DNA from: CAYNRG01 sp964399545
GTDB lineage: Bacteria > Bacillota_I > Bacilli_A > Erysipelotrichales > Erysipelotrichaceae
Direction of reading: 5' to 3'
NCBI GenBank assembly: GCA_964399545.1
Contig: CAYNRG010000008.1
Coordinates: 1 to 64,000 of the forward strand
Length of the DNA: 64,000 nucleotides
Part shown: piece by piece, positions 16,667 through 26,225 of the stretch
Numbering within the stretch: the stretch's first letter is position 1
Layout of the letters: every line of letters starts with the position of its first letter
Notes under the pieces: model-generated
Database searches by the model: none
What the model was told of the DNA's origin: nothing
The model's input: only the letters and a program-made list of their open reading frames with translations
Translations under genes and position numbers: made by a program

Positions 16667-17803
16667 TTACTTTATTTTCAATAAACAAATAGTTTCGATA
16701 TGCTTTGTGAAGGGGAACATATCTACCGGTTGAATTATTTGTAACTGGTATCCGTACTTTTTTAGAAGGTCGATATCTCTTTTTTGAGTAAGGGGATTAC
16801 AAGAAATATAGACTATTTTTTTAGCCTTTAGTTTTTGAAGAGCCGATAAAAAAACAGGGGTAGATCCAGTACGGGGAGGATCGATGAAAACAGTATCCAC
16901 TTTTTGATTTTTTTGTACAAGTTGTTGAATGAAATCACTAGCATCTTGATTGAAAAAACGAGCATTTTTAATTTGATTATTTTTCGCGTTAGTAATAGCA
17001 TCATGAACAGCTTGTTTATTAACTTCGACGCCAAGTACTTGTTTGACATAAGGGGCGCTAATTAACCCAATCGTTCCAATTCCACAATAAGCATCTAAAA
17101 TTGTTTCATGAGAAGACAAGGATGCAAGTTCAATTGCTTTTTGATAAAGCTTTTCTGTTTGGTGAGGATTTACTTGATAGAAGGATTTGCTGGATAGAGT
17201 AAAGTTGACTTTGCAAAGCTGATCTTGAATGGTTCCTTTCCCCCAAAGGATTCGCTCTTTATCTCCTAAAACAACGCTAGTTTTTCTTTTGTTGACTTGA
17301 GTCATACATGTTGTAATCTCTGGATGTAAGGATCGAAGACGCTTCATGAATTCTTTACTTCCGGGGAAGATGTCTTGACCTAAAACAAAAACTAAAAGAA
17401 TTTCAGGTTGAGTATACGAAATGCGCAGGTAGACATGCCGCAAAATTCCTGTTCGACGATCTTCATCATAAGGTTGTATTTTCAGTTGATTTGCAATGGA
17501 GCAAATGGATTTTAAAATTGAGTTGGCACTTTGATTTTGAATGATGCAATCTTCTACAGGGAGAACACGATGGCTATTTTCTTCGTAAATTCCGCAAATT
17601 ACTTTTTTTGTTTTACTAAGAGAAAAACTTGCGAATATTTTATGGCGATAATGCAAAGGGTTTTCCATAGAAATGAAAGGAGCAACAGGTTGAGGCTTAA
17701 AGAGTTGAATCACTTCCTTTTGCTTTTTTTCGATTTGTTCTGCATAGGGTAGACCTTGATATTGGCAACCACCACAGCGCTTTGCATAGATACAGTTTTT
17801 CAT
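16667..17803 (-). CDS. rlmD: 23S rRNA (uracil-5-)-methyltransferase, RlmD/RlmCD type
   Basis: SAM-dependent enzyme that methylates uracil C5 in 23S rRNA. The N-terminal cysteines C4, C10 and C13 (CIYAKRCGGC) and a later EDC probably bind an Fe-S cluster, as in RumA. The methyltransferase domain shows ILDAYCGIGTIGL (SAM loop), FIDPPRTG, and the catalytic Cys in YISCNPLTQKRD. No TRAM domain is seen at the N-terminus. I start at 17803 (MKNCIYAKRC, 378 aa), since GGAGGT sits 5 bases upstream. The earlier ATG at 17815 overlaps that ribosome site. Firmicutes RlmCD may modify two sites, so the exact target is uncertain. Confidence 0.85.
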   Translation of the reverse strand: MKNCIYAKRCGGCQYQGLPYAEQIEKKQKEVIQLFKPQPVAPFISMENPLHYRHKIFASFSLSKTKKVICGIYEENSHRVLPVEDCIIQNQSANSILKSICSIANQLKIQPYDEDRRTGILRHVYLRISYTQPEILLVFVLGQDIFPGSKEFMKRLRSLHPEITTCMTQVNKRKTSVVLGDKERILWGKGTIQDQLCKVNFTLSSKSFYQVNPHQTEKLYQKAIELASLSSHETILDAYCGIGTIGLISAPYVKQVLGVEVNKQAVHDAITNAKNNQIKNARFFNQDASDFIQQLVQKNQKVDTVFIDPPRTGSTPVFLSALQKLKAKKIVYISCNPLTQKRDIDLLKKYGYQLQIIQPVDMFPFTKHIETICLLKIK

Positions 17804-18055
17804 AATGACCTCCATTTGATCTATAAATAGGAATTAAAGAGTAGAAAAAGAGGATAATTCCAGCTTTTATCTGACAACGCATTATATCACTTTTAAGTAT
17901 AAATGATAAGTCCTTTTACCTTATATGAGGAATAAAGTGTTATTTTTAAGTTTGTAGAATAGCGCTATATATTTTTATTCATGGGGCTCTGAAATTCAAG
18001 AAGATAGGTATGAACCAGTAAAATGCTGGGTTAGTGTTTACATTGGAGGATAAAT

Positions 18056-18136
18056 ATGATAAAATCACTGATACGGGTAGATAGAAAAGTCTATTTATTC
18101 CTTGCCTATCCACAAAGATGGGCCAAAAGACCATAA
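18056..18136 (+). CDS. Possible 26-codon leader peptide before rpsF
   Basis: An ATG at 18056 has a strong ribosome site (GGAGGA, 18046-18051) and opens a 26-codon frame, MIKSLIRVDRKVYLFLAYPQ then RWAKRP-stop. Its stop overlaps the TAAGGAGG ribosome site of rpsF, an arrangement that could couple translation. It could equally be chance within the 5' leader that binds S6:S18 in many bacteria. No homologue is recognised. Confidence 0.3.
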   Translation: MIKSLIRVDRKVYLFLAYPQRWAKRP

Positions 18137-18149
18137 GGAGGTGTACCAC

Positions 18150-18440
18150 ATGAGAAAATATGAAGTCATGTACATCGTAAATGCATCACTTGAAGATGCT
18201 AAGCGCCAAGAGGTAATTGAATCAACTCACGGAATTATCACAGATAACGGTGGTAAAATTGTAAAAGTTGATGAATGGGGCGTAAAAGAATTTGCGTATC
18301 GTATCGAAGACATGACCAAAGGTTATTACGTTGTAGTAACTTTTGAAGCAGACAATGCTGCAATTGCAGAATTTGATCGCTTAACGCGCATCAATCAAAA
18401 CGTTGTTCGCTACATGATTGTGAAATTAGACGAAGAATAA
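18150..18440 (+). CDS. rpsF: 30S ribosomal protein S6
   Basis: Small-subunit protein that pairs with S18 on 16S rRNA. 96 aa starting MRKYEVMYIVNASLEDAKRQ, with the typical VDEWGVKEFAYRIEDMTKGY strand and YYVVVTFEA. Start at 18150, 8 bases after AAGGAGG. The open frame back to 18102 has no ribosome site. It is first gene of the rpsF-ssb-rpsR operon, 11 bases before ssb. In many bacteria this operon is autoregulated by S6:S18 on its leader. Such a motif was not confirmed here. Confidence 0.96.
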   Translation: MRKYEVMYIVNASLEDAKRQEVIESTHGIITDNGGKIVKVDEWGVKEFAYRIEDMTKGYYVVVTFEADNAAIAEFDRLTRINQNVVRYMIVKLDEE

Positions 18441-18451
18441 GAGGTGAAATC

Positions 18452-18913
18452 ATGATTAATCGCGTTGTATTAGTAGGTCGGCTAACGAAAGATGTCGAAG
18501 TAAGAAAAACTCAAACAGGATTATCTGTAGCATCATTTACGGTAGCTTGTAATCGCCGTATGTCCAGTGCAAGTCAAGAAAGACAAGCTGATTTTATCAA
18601 CTGTGTCGCTTGGAGGCAAACTGCTGATTTCCTTGGGCAATATGCTAAAAAAGGAGCATTGGTTGGTGTGGAAGGACGTATTCAAACACGCAATTATGAT
18701 GGAACGGATGGTAAACGAGTTTATGTAACTGAAGTTGTGTGCGATTCTTGTCAATTACTAGAATCAAAAGGAGCTTCAGAAAATCGTCAACAGCATTTAC
18801 CTCAAGAACCACAGGGTTTTGAACCAAGTGGTTATGAGTCGAATGATAGTAGTCTTGATGATTTTAATGCAGGCCCAACATTAGATATTTCTAGTGATGA
18901 CTTACCATTTTAA
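18452..18913 (+). CDS. ssb: Single-stranded DNA-binding protein
   Basis: Tetrameric protein that coats single-stranded DNA in replication and repair. 153 aa. The OB-fold covers residues 1-108 (MINRVVLVGRLTKDVEVRKT, FINCVAWRQTADFLGQYAKK), followed by a flexible Gln/Ser/Asp-rich linker and the acidic tip SSDDLPF, which recruits partner proteins. It lies in the classical place between rpsF and rpsR. Confidence 0.97.
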   Translation: MINRVVLVGRLTKDVEVRKTQTGLSVASFTVACNRRMSSASQERQADFINCVAWRQTADFLGQYAKKGALVGVEGRIQTRNYDGTDGKRVYVTEVVCDSCQLLESKGASENRQQHLPQEPQGFEPSGYESNDSSLDDFNAGPTLDISSDDLPF

Positions 18914-18932
18914 TTAGGAAAGGAGATCTACC

Positions 18933-19163
18933 ATGGCATTTAAAAAACAAAGAATGGGACGTAGAAAAGTTTGTTATTTTACAAAAAATAATGTTACGTC
19001 TATCGACTATAAAGATGTTGAACTGTTGAAACGTTTTATTTCAGCAAACGGTAAAATTATTCCAAGACGTGTAACAGGAACGCGTGCTAAATACCAACGT
19101 ATGTTAGCAACTGCAATCAAACGTGCTCGTCAAATGGCTTTATTACCATATGTAAACGACTAA
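18933..19163 (+). CDS. rpsR: 30S ribosomal protein S18
   Basis: Small-subunit protein, 76 aa, very basic. YFTKNNVTSIDYKDVELLKR and RVTGTRAKYQRMLATAIKRA are diagnostic. No zinc-binding Cys set is evident beyond a single VCYF. The ribosome site AAAGGAGAT lies before the ATG. It ends the operon, with a terminator directly after. Confidence 0.96.
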   Translation: MAFKKQRMGRRKVCYFTKNNVTSIDYKDVELLKRFISANGKIIPRRVTGTRAKYQRMLATAIKRARQMALLPYVND

Positions 19164-19170
19164 TAAAACA

Positions 19171-19200
19171 AGAGCCTCTGTCGATTGATAGGGGCTTTTA
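19171..19200 (+). terminator. Terminator of rpsF-ssb-rpsR operon
   Basis: AGCCTCT (19173-19179) pairs with AGGGGCT (19190-19196), followed by T-rich sequence. Confidence 0.8.
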
Positions 19201-19225
19201 ATCTTTTAGAGAGGAGTTGTAGTCT

Positions 19226-20152
19226 TTGAATAGTGAAGTGAAAAAAATAACCGAAGGGGCGATGATGACGGCTATTGTAGGTGTGCTGTTATTAGTGGAT
19301 CGTCAACTATTGGGGTTATTGGAATTGATTTGGTGGATTATTCCTCTACCTATGGTATTATATAGTGCCAAGTATGGGTGGAAAGATAGCTTAGTTCCTT
19401 TTTTTGCGATTGTTTTTTTGGCTTTTTTATTTGGAGGGATAACAACAATATTTATCGTTCCGATGATGACTCTCTGCGGTGTCTTTTATGGAGATGCTGT
19501 TAAGAAAAAGGCGACCAGCCGGAAGTTAATATGGTTATCTATAGGATTTTATACAATTTCTAGTGCAATTGTCATGGTTTTATTTGCGGGTGTTTTTGGG
19601 TATGATATAATGAAAGAAATAGGAACCTTGCAAGAAATGATGAGTACGATGCAAGTTTCTATGGATAGTTTTAGTGCAGATGTGGATGGGATACTATTAC
19701 AGCTGTATATTGTTTCTGTAATCTTCAGTGGTATTTTTGAAGGTATCATCATGCACATATGCTCAAAGTTTATTTTACGTAGAATGGGTTATTGTGTTTC
19801 ACCACCAAGAGCTCTTTTAACAATTGCAATCCCAAAGTGGACGGGCTATGTTGCATTACTTCTTTGGCAAGTAGGTTATTATGCTATGCGGATTCCCTTG
19901 GAGAATGTGAAGTTCCAAAATGGGTTAATTGTTGCTATGGTTTTATCGATGATGTACTTGTTTTACTTTGGACTCTTTGCAGTGATGGTTTGGCTAAAAA
20001 TTAAGGTGAAAAGAAAAGAAATAGTACTTTTAAGCTTTATTGTGATTATTTTAATGTTTCAGTGGTTTCTTATCTTTTTAAGTTTTGTTGGATTTTTGTA
20101 TATTACAACTAATTGGAGAGAAAATTATTTAAGGAGGATTTATCATGAGTAA
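19226..20152 (+). CDS. YybS-family (DUF2232) membrane protein
   Basis: 308-aa integral membrane protein with about eight helices, starting MNSEVKKITEGAMMTAIVGV from a TTG codon with GAGGAG about ten bases upstream. The N-terminal TEGAMMTAI and the periodic hydrophobic segments fit the YybS/DUF2232 family, which looks like an S-component-type fold. As in Bacillus, it sits immediately before gdpP (YybT), overlapping it by eight bases. Function is not known. The call rests on pattern and synteny. Confidence 0.75.
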   Translation: MNSEVKKITEGAMMTAIVGVLLLVDRQLLGLLELIWWIIPLPMVLYSAKYGWKDSLVPFFAIVFLAFLFGGITTIFIVPMMTLCGVFYGDAVKKKATSRKLIWLSIGFYTISSAIVMVLFAGVFGYDIMKEIGTLQEMMSTMQVSMDSFSADVDGILLQLYIVSVIFSGIFEGIIMHICSKFILRRMGYCVSPPRALLTIAIPKWTGYVALLLWQVGYYAMRIPLENVKFQNGLIVAMVLSMMYLFYFGLFAVMVWLKIKVKRKEIVLLSFIVIILMFQWFLIFLSFVGFLYITTNWRENYLRRIYHE

Positions 20153-22115
20153 GCTGGATAAAATGAAAATCTGGTTATCTGTATTTATTCTGGCGCAAGC
20201 TGGATTGATTGCTTTTTTCTATTTTATATTTAAACAAGATATATTAATTGTTACATTATTTTTTGTTTTAGAAATGATGGTGATTATTTTAATTTATCAA
20301 ATTGTTAAAAATCAATTAGAAAAGAGAAATTTGGACATAAGCCAAATTTTAGGGCAAGAAGCGAAAGAAGCGTTTCTATTTGGAGAAACAGGATTATTAT
20401 CCTATGATGATAATTATATTATTACATGGATGAGTGAGCTATTTAAAGAAAGAGGTATTCAACGAGTGGGCAAAAAACTTCTTGTATGGTTGCCAGAGGT
20501 GGATAGCTTAATTTCGGGAGCGAGTGATAGTGTTATTGTCGAACTGGATGATCATGTTTATCAAGTAAGTCGAAAAGAAGATTCTCAAATGATATTCTTC
20601 AAGGATGTAACGGAAAGTGTTCGATATAAAGAAGCTTATGAAGAAGAACAGTTAGTTATTGGATTAATTAATCTAGATAATTATGATGAATCAACAAGAT
20701 ATGAAGATGAGCATGTTCTTGCGAGTATTAATACTAGTATTCGTCAACCAGTTGTCGATTGGTGTAAAGAGCATGGTTTACTTCTTCGTCGAATAAAGAA
20801 TGACCGATATATGGTTATTTTGAATGAAGGTATTTTTTCTGCATTAGTAACAGACCGATTCAATATTTTGAATACAGTGAGAAATGCAGCACAAGAGCTA
20901 GATGTATCAATTACATTATCCATGGCTTTTGCTCGAGGAACAAGTAATTTTGATGAATTGGATGAGATGGTTATTCAATTATTGGAGCTTGCTCAATCTC
21001 GAGGTGGAGATCAGGTAGCAATTCGTCAAGCAGGAAAAGAAGTAAAATATTTTGGTGGAAGTAGCGAAGCGGTAGAAAAGCGCAGTCGTGTGAGAGTCCG
21101 GATTATGGCTAATACATTAAAGGATTTAATTCAAAAGTCAGAGAATGTTATCATTTGTGGACATAAAGGCAGTGACTTTGACTGTATGGGTGGTGCACTT
21201 GCGATGAGTAGAATTGTGCAAGGATATGAAAAATCGTGTTGTATTATTGCCAAAACAGGTGGTATTGAAGAAAAATTAGGCGAAGTATTAGAAAAGAATA
21301 AAACTTTATTAGGCGAACGACATTTATTTGTCAGTGAGAATGAAGCCTTGAATCAACTGAGAGATGAGACTTTAGTCATTATGGTAGATCATCATAGTTT
21401 GGACCAAAGTAACGGTTCTCAAGTTTTAGAGAAAGCTAAGAAAATTGCTATTTTTGATCATCACCGTCGTCGAGGCGATTTAGAAGTCAACCCACTTCTT
21501 ATTTATATTGAAGCAGGCGCTTCAAGCACATCAGAATTAGTTGCTGAATTTATACCTTATTTATCAAATCGAATTGAAATTGATGAGGTTGAAGCGAATA
21601 TCATGTATACTGGAATTGTAATTGATACTACTAATTTTAAAGTGAGAACAGGAATTCGAACTTTTGAAGCAGCTAGTATGATTAGAAGTTGGGGAGCAGA
21701 CCCAATTGAGTCTGATGAATACTTAAAAGAAACATATGAAGAGTTTGAATTAAAATCAGCAATTATGAATCAATGTGAGAAGCATGAAAATGGAATTGTT
21801 ATAGCTCCAGTGACTCAGGTAGTATCGCGGTCATTGATGTCACAAATTGCCGATAATTTATTACAAATTAAAGATGTTCAAGCGAGTTTTGTCGTTGCGA
21901 ATACTTCAGGAGATAAAGTTGCTATCAGTGCACGTAGCCGAGGAAAAGTTAACGTTCAGTTAATTATGGAAGCAATGCAAGGTGGAGGTCACTTAAGTGC
22001 AGCAGCAGTACAAAGAGAAGATACATCGGTTTCAGAATTAAAAGAAGAGCTGATTGAACAGATAAATCATTATTTTAAGGAGGGTACAGAAAATGAAAGT
22101 AATCTTACTAAGTGA
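20145..22115 (+). CDS. gdpP: GdpP, cyclic-di-AMP phosphodiesterase
   Basis: Membrane enzyme that breaks down c-di-AMP to pApA and so tunes potassium and cell-wall homeostasis. 656 aa. Two N-terminal helices (about 9-53) are followed by a PAS-like sensor, then a degenerate GGDEF domain (no intact GGDEF motif), then DHH (D415-H416-H417 in VDHHSLDQ, and FDHHRRRGD) and DHHA1 with GGGHLSAAA near the end. Start ATG at 20145 with AAGGAGG. Its 3' end overlaps rplI by 23 bases, so the yybS-gdpP-rplI-dnaB set is probably one transcript. Confidence 0.93.
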   Translation: MSKLDKMKIWLSVFILAQAGLIAFFYFIFKQDILIVTLFFVLEMMVIILIYQIVKNQLEKRNLDISQILGQEAKEAFLFGETGLLSYDDNYIITWMSELFKERGIQRVGKKLLVWLPEVDSLISGASDSVIVELDDHVYQVSRKEDSQMIFFKDVTESVRYKEAYEEEQLVIGLINLDNYDESTRYEDEHVLASINTSIRQPVVDWCKEHGLLLRRIKNDRYMVILNEGIFSALVTDRFNILNTVRNAAQELDVSITLSMAFARGTSNFDELDEMVIQLLELAQSRGGDQVAIRQAGKEVKYFGGSSEAVEKRSRVRVRIMANTLKDLIQKSENVIICGHKGSDFDCMGGALAMSRIVQGYEKSCCIIAKTGGIEEKLGEVLEKNKTLLGERHLFVSENEALNQLRDETLVIMVDHHSLDQSNGSQVLEKAKKIAIFDHHRRRGDLEVNPLLIYIEAGASSTSELVAEFIPYLSNRIEIDEVEANIMYTGIVIDTTNFKVRTGIRTFEAASMIRSWGADPIESDEYLKETYEEFELKSAIMNQCEKHENGIVIAPVTQVVSRSLMSQIADNLLQIKDVQASFVVANTSGDKVAISARSRGKVNVQLIMEAMQGGGHLSAAAVQREDTSVSELKEELIEQINHYFKEGTENESNLTK

Positions 22116-22539
22116 TGTTAAGAAAGTTGGAAAAAAAGGAGAAATTAAGGAAGTTGCTGATGGATATGCACGTAATTTTCTTATTTCAAAAGGATTAGCT
22201 GTGCAAGCGACATCCAAAAGTATGGAAATTCTACAAGACCAAAAAGAAGAAAAACTTAACCAAGAAGCTGAATTAAGAAGGCAGGCTGAAGAGGTAAAAA
22301 AACAATTGGAGAGCATTGTGTGTGTGTTTCACTTAAGTAGCAAGTCGGGTAAAGTATTTGGGTCTGTTTCGACTAAGCAAATTGCTGAAGAGTTAGAGAA
22401 AAAATATAAAATTAAAGTGGATAAGAGGAAGTTCGTAGATACCCATGGATTACATGGATTAGGCTTTAGTAAAGTAAAAGTAGAGTTGTATAGAGGAGTC
22501 ATTGGTGAAATAACTTGCCAAGTAAAAGAGAAAGAGTAG
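22093..22539 (+). CDS. rplI: 50S ribosomal protein L9
   Basis: Large-subunit protein with two lobes joined by a long helix. 148 aa starting MKVILLSDVKKVGKKGEIKE, including the hallmark VADGYARNFLISKGLA. The central coiled helix is rich in E, K and Q (EEKLNQEAELRRQAEEVKKQ). The C-terminal lobe contains KSGKVFGSVSTKQIAE. It begins inside the gdpP 3' end with AAGGAGG there, and is followed 10 bases later by dnaB. Confidence 0.96.
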   Translation: MKVILLSDVKKVGKKGEIKEVADGYARNFLISKGLAVQATSKSMEILQDQKEEKLNQEAELRRQAEEVKKQLESIVCVFHLSSKSGKVFGSVSTKQIAEELEKKYKIKVDKRKFVDTHGLHGLGFSKVKVELYRGVIGEITCQVKEKE

Positions 22540-22549
22540 GTGGATGTAA

Positions 22550-23899
22550 ATGAATCGTCAGATGCCCAATAGTTTAGAAGCAGAACAGTCGTTATTAGGA
22601 ACTATGATGGTTTATGCACGAAGCGTAACAACAGCGATTGAAGCTGGGTTGATGAGTTCACATTTTTATTTAGATGCCCATCGTAAAATATTTGGAGCTA
22701 TCTTTGACTTACATAGTGAAGGGAAACCTGTGGACATGACTACAGTGACAACAGCCCTTAAAGATCAAGGGATTTTGTCCCAAGTAGGAGGAGTAGAATA
22801 CTTACTCCAACTTAGTGATAGCGCAGTAACTTCAGCAAATACCAAAACTTATGTTAATTTAATACAAAATAAGGCGTTTCAAAGAACGTTGATTGAAGTT
22901 GCGCAGGAGATTGCAGAAGAAGGCCTTCAAGGTCAAGTAGATATCGATGATTATTTAGATGAAGCAGAAAGAAAAATTTTAGGTGTAACTCGAACCAGAA
23001 AGACCAGCGAATTCCGTAATGGAACAGAAGTAATTACTTCTGTTTTAGAGAATATAAAAAAGATGTCGGATAATCACTCATCGATTACTGGAGCAGCAAC
23101 AGGGTTTAAAGAGCTGGATCGATTAACACATGGGTTTCAAGCGGGAGATTTAATCATTTTAGCAGCTCGACCTTCTATGGGAAAAACTGCATTTGCACTG
23201 AATCTAGGGATGAATATGGCGTTGTTAGATCCTAAGAAAGCTTTAGCTATTTTTTCGTTGGAAATGCCAGCAGAACAGCTAATTTCTCGTGTTTTATCGG
23301 CGAAAAGTACAGTTAAGGGAGATCATTTGAGAACAGGTTATTTATCTACGGGAGAATGGAATCAATTATCTGAAGCAGTTACGGAATTGAAAGCTACAAA
23401 GATTTTTATTGATGATACGCCCGGTGTTCGTGTTGCGGAAATCTTTTCAAAATGCCGTAAGTTACAATCAGAACATGGATTATCTTGTATCATCATTGAC
23501 TATATTCAATTAATTTCAGGATCTGGAAAAGGTGGCGAAAATCGTCAGCAAGAGGTATCTGAAATTTCTAGAAACTTAAAAGCCTTAGCTAGAGAACTAA
23601 AGGTTCCGGTTATTGCCTTATCTCAGCTCTCACGTGGAGTTGAGTCAAGACCAGATAAGCGTCCAATGATGTCAGACTTAAGAGAGTCAGGATCAATTGA
23701 GCAAGATGCTGATTTGATTATGTTGTTGTTTAGAGAATCCTATTATGATAATGATAAAAAGGAAGAAGCGATAGAAAATGGAATTGAATCTATTGAGGTC
23801 AATGTAGCAAAGCACCGTAATGGAGCTACACGACGTGTAGAAATTGCTTTTAAAGCAGAAATCAATGCATTCTATAATGTCGATCGATCGATGTCTTAA
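22550..23899 (+). CDS. dnaB: Replicative DNA helicase DnaB
   Basis: Hexameric ATP-driven helicase at the replication fork. 449 aa. The N-terminal DnaG-binding domain (1-about 105) begins MNRQMPNSLEAEQSLLGTMM. The RecA-like core has the Walker A ARPSMGKTAFALN and the Walker B-type IIIDYIQLI. The loops LSQLSRGVESR and DLRESGSIEQDAD are diagnostic. No intein interrupts it. It lies after rplI, as in most Firmicutes. Confidence 0.96.
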   Translation: MNRQMPNSLEAEQSLLGTMMVYARSVTTAIEAGLMSSHFYLDAHRKIFGAIFDLHSEGKPVDMTTVTTALKDQGILSQVGGVEYLLQLSDSAVTSANTKTYVNLIQNKAFQRTLIEVAQEIAEEGLQGQVDIDDYLDEAERKILGVTRTRKTSEFRNGTEVITSVLENIKKMSDNHSSITGAATGFKELDRLTHGFQAGDLIILAARPSMGKTAFALNLGMNMALLDPKKALAIFSLEMPAEQLISRVLSAKSTVKGDHLRTGYLSTGEWNQLSEAVTELKATKIFIDDTPGVRVAEIFSKCRKLQSEHGLSCIIIDYIQLISGSGKGGENRQQEVSEISRNLKALARELKVPVIALSQLSRGVESRPDKRPMMSDLRESGSIEQDADLIMLLFRESYYDNDKKEEAIENGIESIEVNVAKHRNGATRRVEIAFKAEINAFYNVDRSMS

Positions 23900-23914
23900 T
23901 AAAGGAGGAATTAA

Positions 23915-25426
23915 ATGAAAAAGTTTATTCCAGTTGCCCTTGCAGCAACTGCGAGTTTTATGGTAGTTTTTCTTATCCCTTGGATATTGAACTCAACAGC
24001 AAGCCAAGAGGCAATTGTTGAAAATCAAAGAAGTATCATTTCTCAAGAATCGGTTCAAGTTTTAAGTAAACCTGTAGAAATAATCAAGATGTATGATTCT
24101 GGAAATCTAATAGGTGTTTTAAAGAATGAATCCAAATTGAACCAGTTATTAGAAAAAGTGTATCAAGAACGCTATAGTGAGACTTTTCCCAATACAGAAC
24201 TAGATGTAGGGAGCGACCTTTATTTTATTAAGGAGTTAAGCTATATTCAATATGAAGATGTGGATGAACAAATTTTAGAATACATCATTGATAAGAATTC
24301 ATTTACTATTGAAACCAATGCGATTGAATTCTCTAATAATCAAGGTGTTTATGCGATTCTTTATGTAGATGATATGGTGAAGTATGAAGAAGCATTTAAT
24401 AAGTATCTACTCTACTTTGTGGATGAAGAAGATTTTCGATACTTAAAGAATAATCAACAAGTTCCAGAATTAAATACGTATGGAACAAGAGATCGTAGTG
24501 TTCGAATTATTCAGAACATTTCATTTAAAAAAGACTATGTTAATCCAGAAAAAATTAAGACATCATCAGAAGATATTTTAGAATATTTGCGCTATGGTGA
24601 GGGTGTAGAAAAAGAGTATTATACTGTTGAACCATACGATATGATTGATGGTGTTGCGACGAAAAGTGGAATGGAACTATCTTCGGAACAAATTGTAAAT
24701 ATTAATGATAAAATTTTAAAGGATGTAGATCAAGTTTTAGAGGCGGGAACTAAATTATCGATTACCTATTTTGAGTCGCCGATTGATATTGAAGTGAAAA
24801 AGGAAGCGATTCGTCAAGAAGCAATCTATATTAATGAACCTCTTTTAATTGAAGATCCTCAAATGTATCAGGGAGACTCTAAAGTTGTTCAAGAAAAAGT
24901 TGCAGGATCTGAAAATGTACTTTATGAGGAAACGTGGATTAATGGTTATCTAGTAAGAGGGGAAAGAATCTCATCTATTGTAACTAAGCAGCCTCAACAA
25001 GAAATCATTCATGTAGGAAGTAAAGAAATTCCAGGAGTAGGAACAGGGAACTTTATTATTCCAGTAGATAACCCAATAGTAAGCTGTCGATGGGGCTGTT
25101 ACCCACGCCATCGAGCTGTTGACTTCCAAAATGCATATGATCGTTATGGACCAATTTATGCATCGGATCGTGGTACAGTGAAGATATCAAGCTACCATTA
25201 TATCAACGGATACTATATGGTTATTGATCATGGAAATGGTTATGAAAGTTATTATGGCCATATGAATACACAACCATATTTTGAGGTTGGAGATCGTGTT
25301 AATCAAGGAGAAGTTATTGGTCAGATTGGAAGAACAGGATTAGCCTCAGGACCTCATGTTCATTTCTTTATTGTGTATGAAGGGGATAGAAGAGATCCAT
25401 GTGATGGATTCGTACCTTGCCGATAA
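23915..25426 (+). CDS. Membrane-anchored M23 peptidase with G5 domain
   Basis: Cell-wall endopeptidase acting outside the membrane. 503 aa. An N-terminal signal-anchor (FIPVALAATASFMVVFLIPW) is followed by a long region without a clear domain (about 40-290), then a G5 domain (about 310-375, with KVAGSENVLYEETWINGYLV), then a zinc M23/LytM domain. The zinc ligands are H and D in HRAVDF and the HVH of SGPHVHFF. Cysteine pairs CRWGC and CDGFVPC near the peptidase could form disulfides. Start ATG with AAAGGAGG. It precedes yycJ with one spare base, so coupling is likely. Confidence 0.88.
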   Translation: MKKFIPVALAATASFMVVFLIPWILNSTASQEAIVENQRSIISQESVQVLSKPVEIIKMYDSGNLIGVLKNESKLNQLLEKVYQERYSETFPNTELDVGSDLYFIKELSYIQYEDVDEQILEYIIDKNSFTIETNAIEFSNNQGVYAILYVDDMVKYEEAFNKYLLYFVDEEDFRYLKNNQQVPELNTYGTRDRSVRIIQNISFKKDYVNPEKIKTSSEDILEYLRYGEGVEKEYYTVEPYDMIDGVATKSGMELSSEQIVNINDKILKDVDQVLEAGTKLSITYFESPIDIEVKKEAIRQEAIYINEPLLIEDPQMYQGDSKVVQEKVAGSENVLYEETWINGYLVRGERISSIVTKQPQQEIIHVGSKEIPGVGTGNFIIPVDNPIVSCRWGCYPRHRAVDFQNAYDRYGPIYASDRGTVKISSYHYINGYYMVIDHGNGYESYYGHMNTQPYFEVGDRVNQGEVIGQIGRTGLASGPHVHFFIVYEGDRRDPCDGFVPCR

Positions 25427-25427
25427 T

Positions 25428-26225
25428 ATGAAGTTTGCGCTATGCTGTAGCGGTTCAAAAGGAAACTGCTTTGTTTTAGAAGAAAATGATTGTCGTTTAG
25501 TTATTGATTGTGGGTCAACGAAACGAAGATTAGAACAGTCTTTTAGAGAATTGGGATTTTCTGTGAAAGATGTAGATGCATGCTTGATTACGCATCATCA
25601 TAAAGATCACCTAAGTCAGATCAAGATGTTTAATATGGTGGATGTTTATTCGGGACAAGTGATTGAAGAAATAAAAAAATTTAATCTTTTAACTCCTTTA
25701 GAATCGTTTGAAATTAAAGGGATTAAAATAACACCAATCCCCTTAAGCCATGATGCAGAAAATACATTGGGCTTTGTATTTGAAACAAAAAAAGAAAAGC
25801 TAGTATACATTACGGATACAGGATATATCAATACGGTATACATTCCACTTTTATATGATGCGGATTACATTGTTTTAGAGAGTAATCATGATATTGAAAT
25901 GTTGATGAATTCCAATCGTCCTCATTTTATCAAGTCGAGAATTTATTCAGACAATGGACATTTATGCAACGAAGATTGTGCTGCAACGATAGAAGCGATT
26001 ATTACTTCACGCACCAAAGAGATTATTTTAGCTCATCTTTCAGAAGAAGCGAACACCCCTCAAAGAGCATTAGAGGTAAGCGTGAACGCCCTTTTAAATA
26101 AAAAAGAACACTTGCACCCCAATCTTGTGGTGATGGCGGCGGTGCAATATGAAATGATTCAAGGAGGAAGTGACTATGAAGAAGATTCTTATTGCAGTAA
26201 TCGTTGCTTTGTTGGTTTGGAGTAG
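25428..26225 (+). CDS. YycJ-type metallo-beta-lactamase-fold hydrolase
   Basis: Zinc-dependent hydrolase of the WalJ/YycJ family, linked to DNA processing and cell-wall coordination in Firmicutes. I start at 25428 (MKFALCCSGSKGNCFVLEEN, 265 aa) directly after the previous stop (TAATATG), since this is where relatives start. The open frame further upstream lies in the peptidase gene. The metal motif is THHHKDHLSQ, followed by PLSHDAENTLGF, the metal-ligand ITDTGY, and NRPHFIKSRI. It overlaps htrA by 50 bases. WalKR, usual upstream neighbours, are absent from this window. Confidence 0.87.
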   Translation: MKFALCCSGSKGNCFVLEENDCRLVIDCGSTKRRLEQSFRELGFSVKDVDACLITHHHKDHLSQIKMFNMVDVYSGQVIEEIKKFNLLTPLESFEIKGIKITPIPLSHDAENTLGFVFETKKEKLVYITDTGYINTVYIPLLYDADYIVLESNHDIEMLMNSNRPHFIKSRIYSDNGHLCNEDCAATIEAIITSRTKEIILAHLSEEANTPQRALEVSVNALLNKKEHLHPNLVVMAAVQYEMIQGGSDYEEDSYCSNRCFVGLE

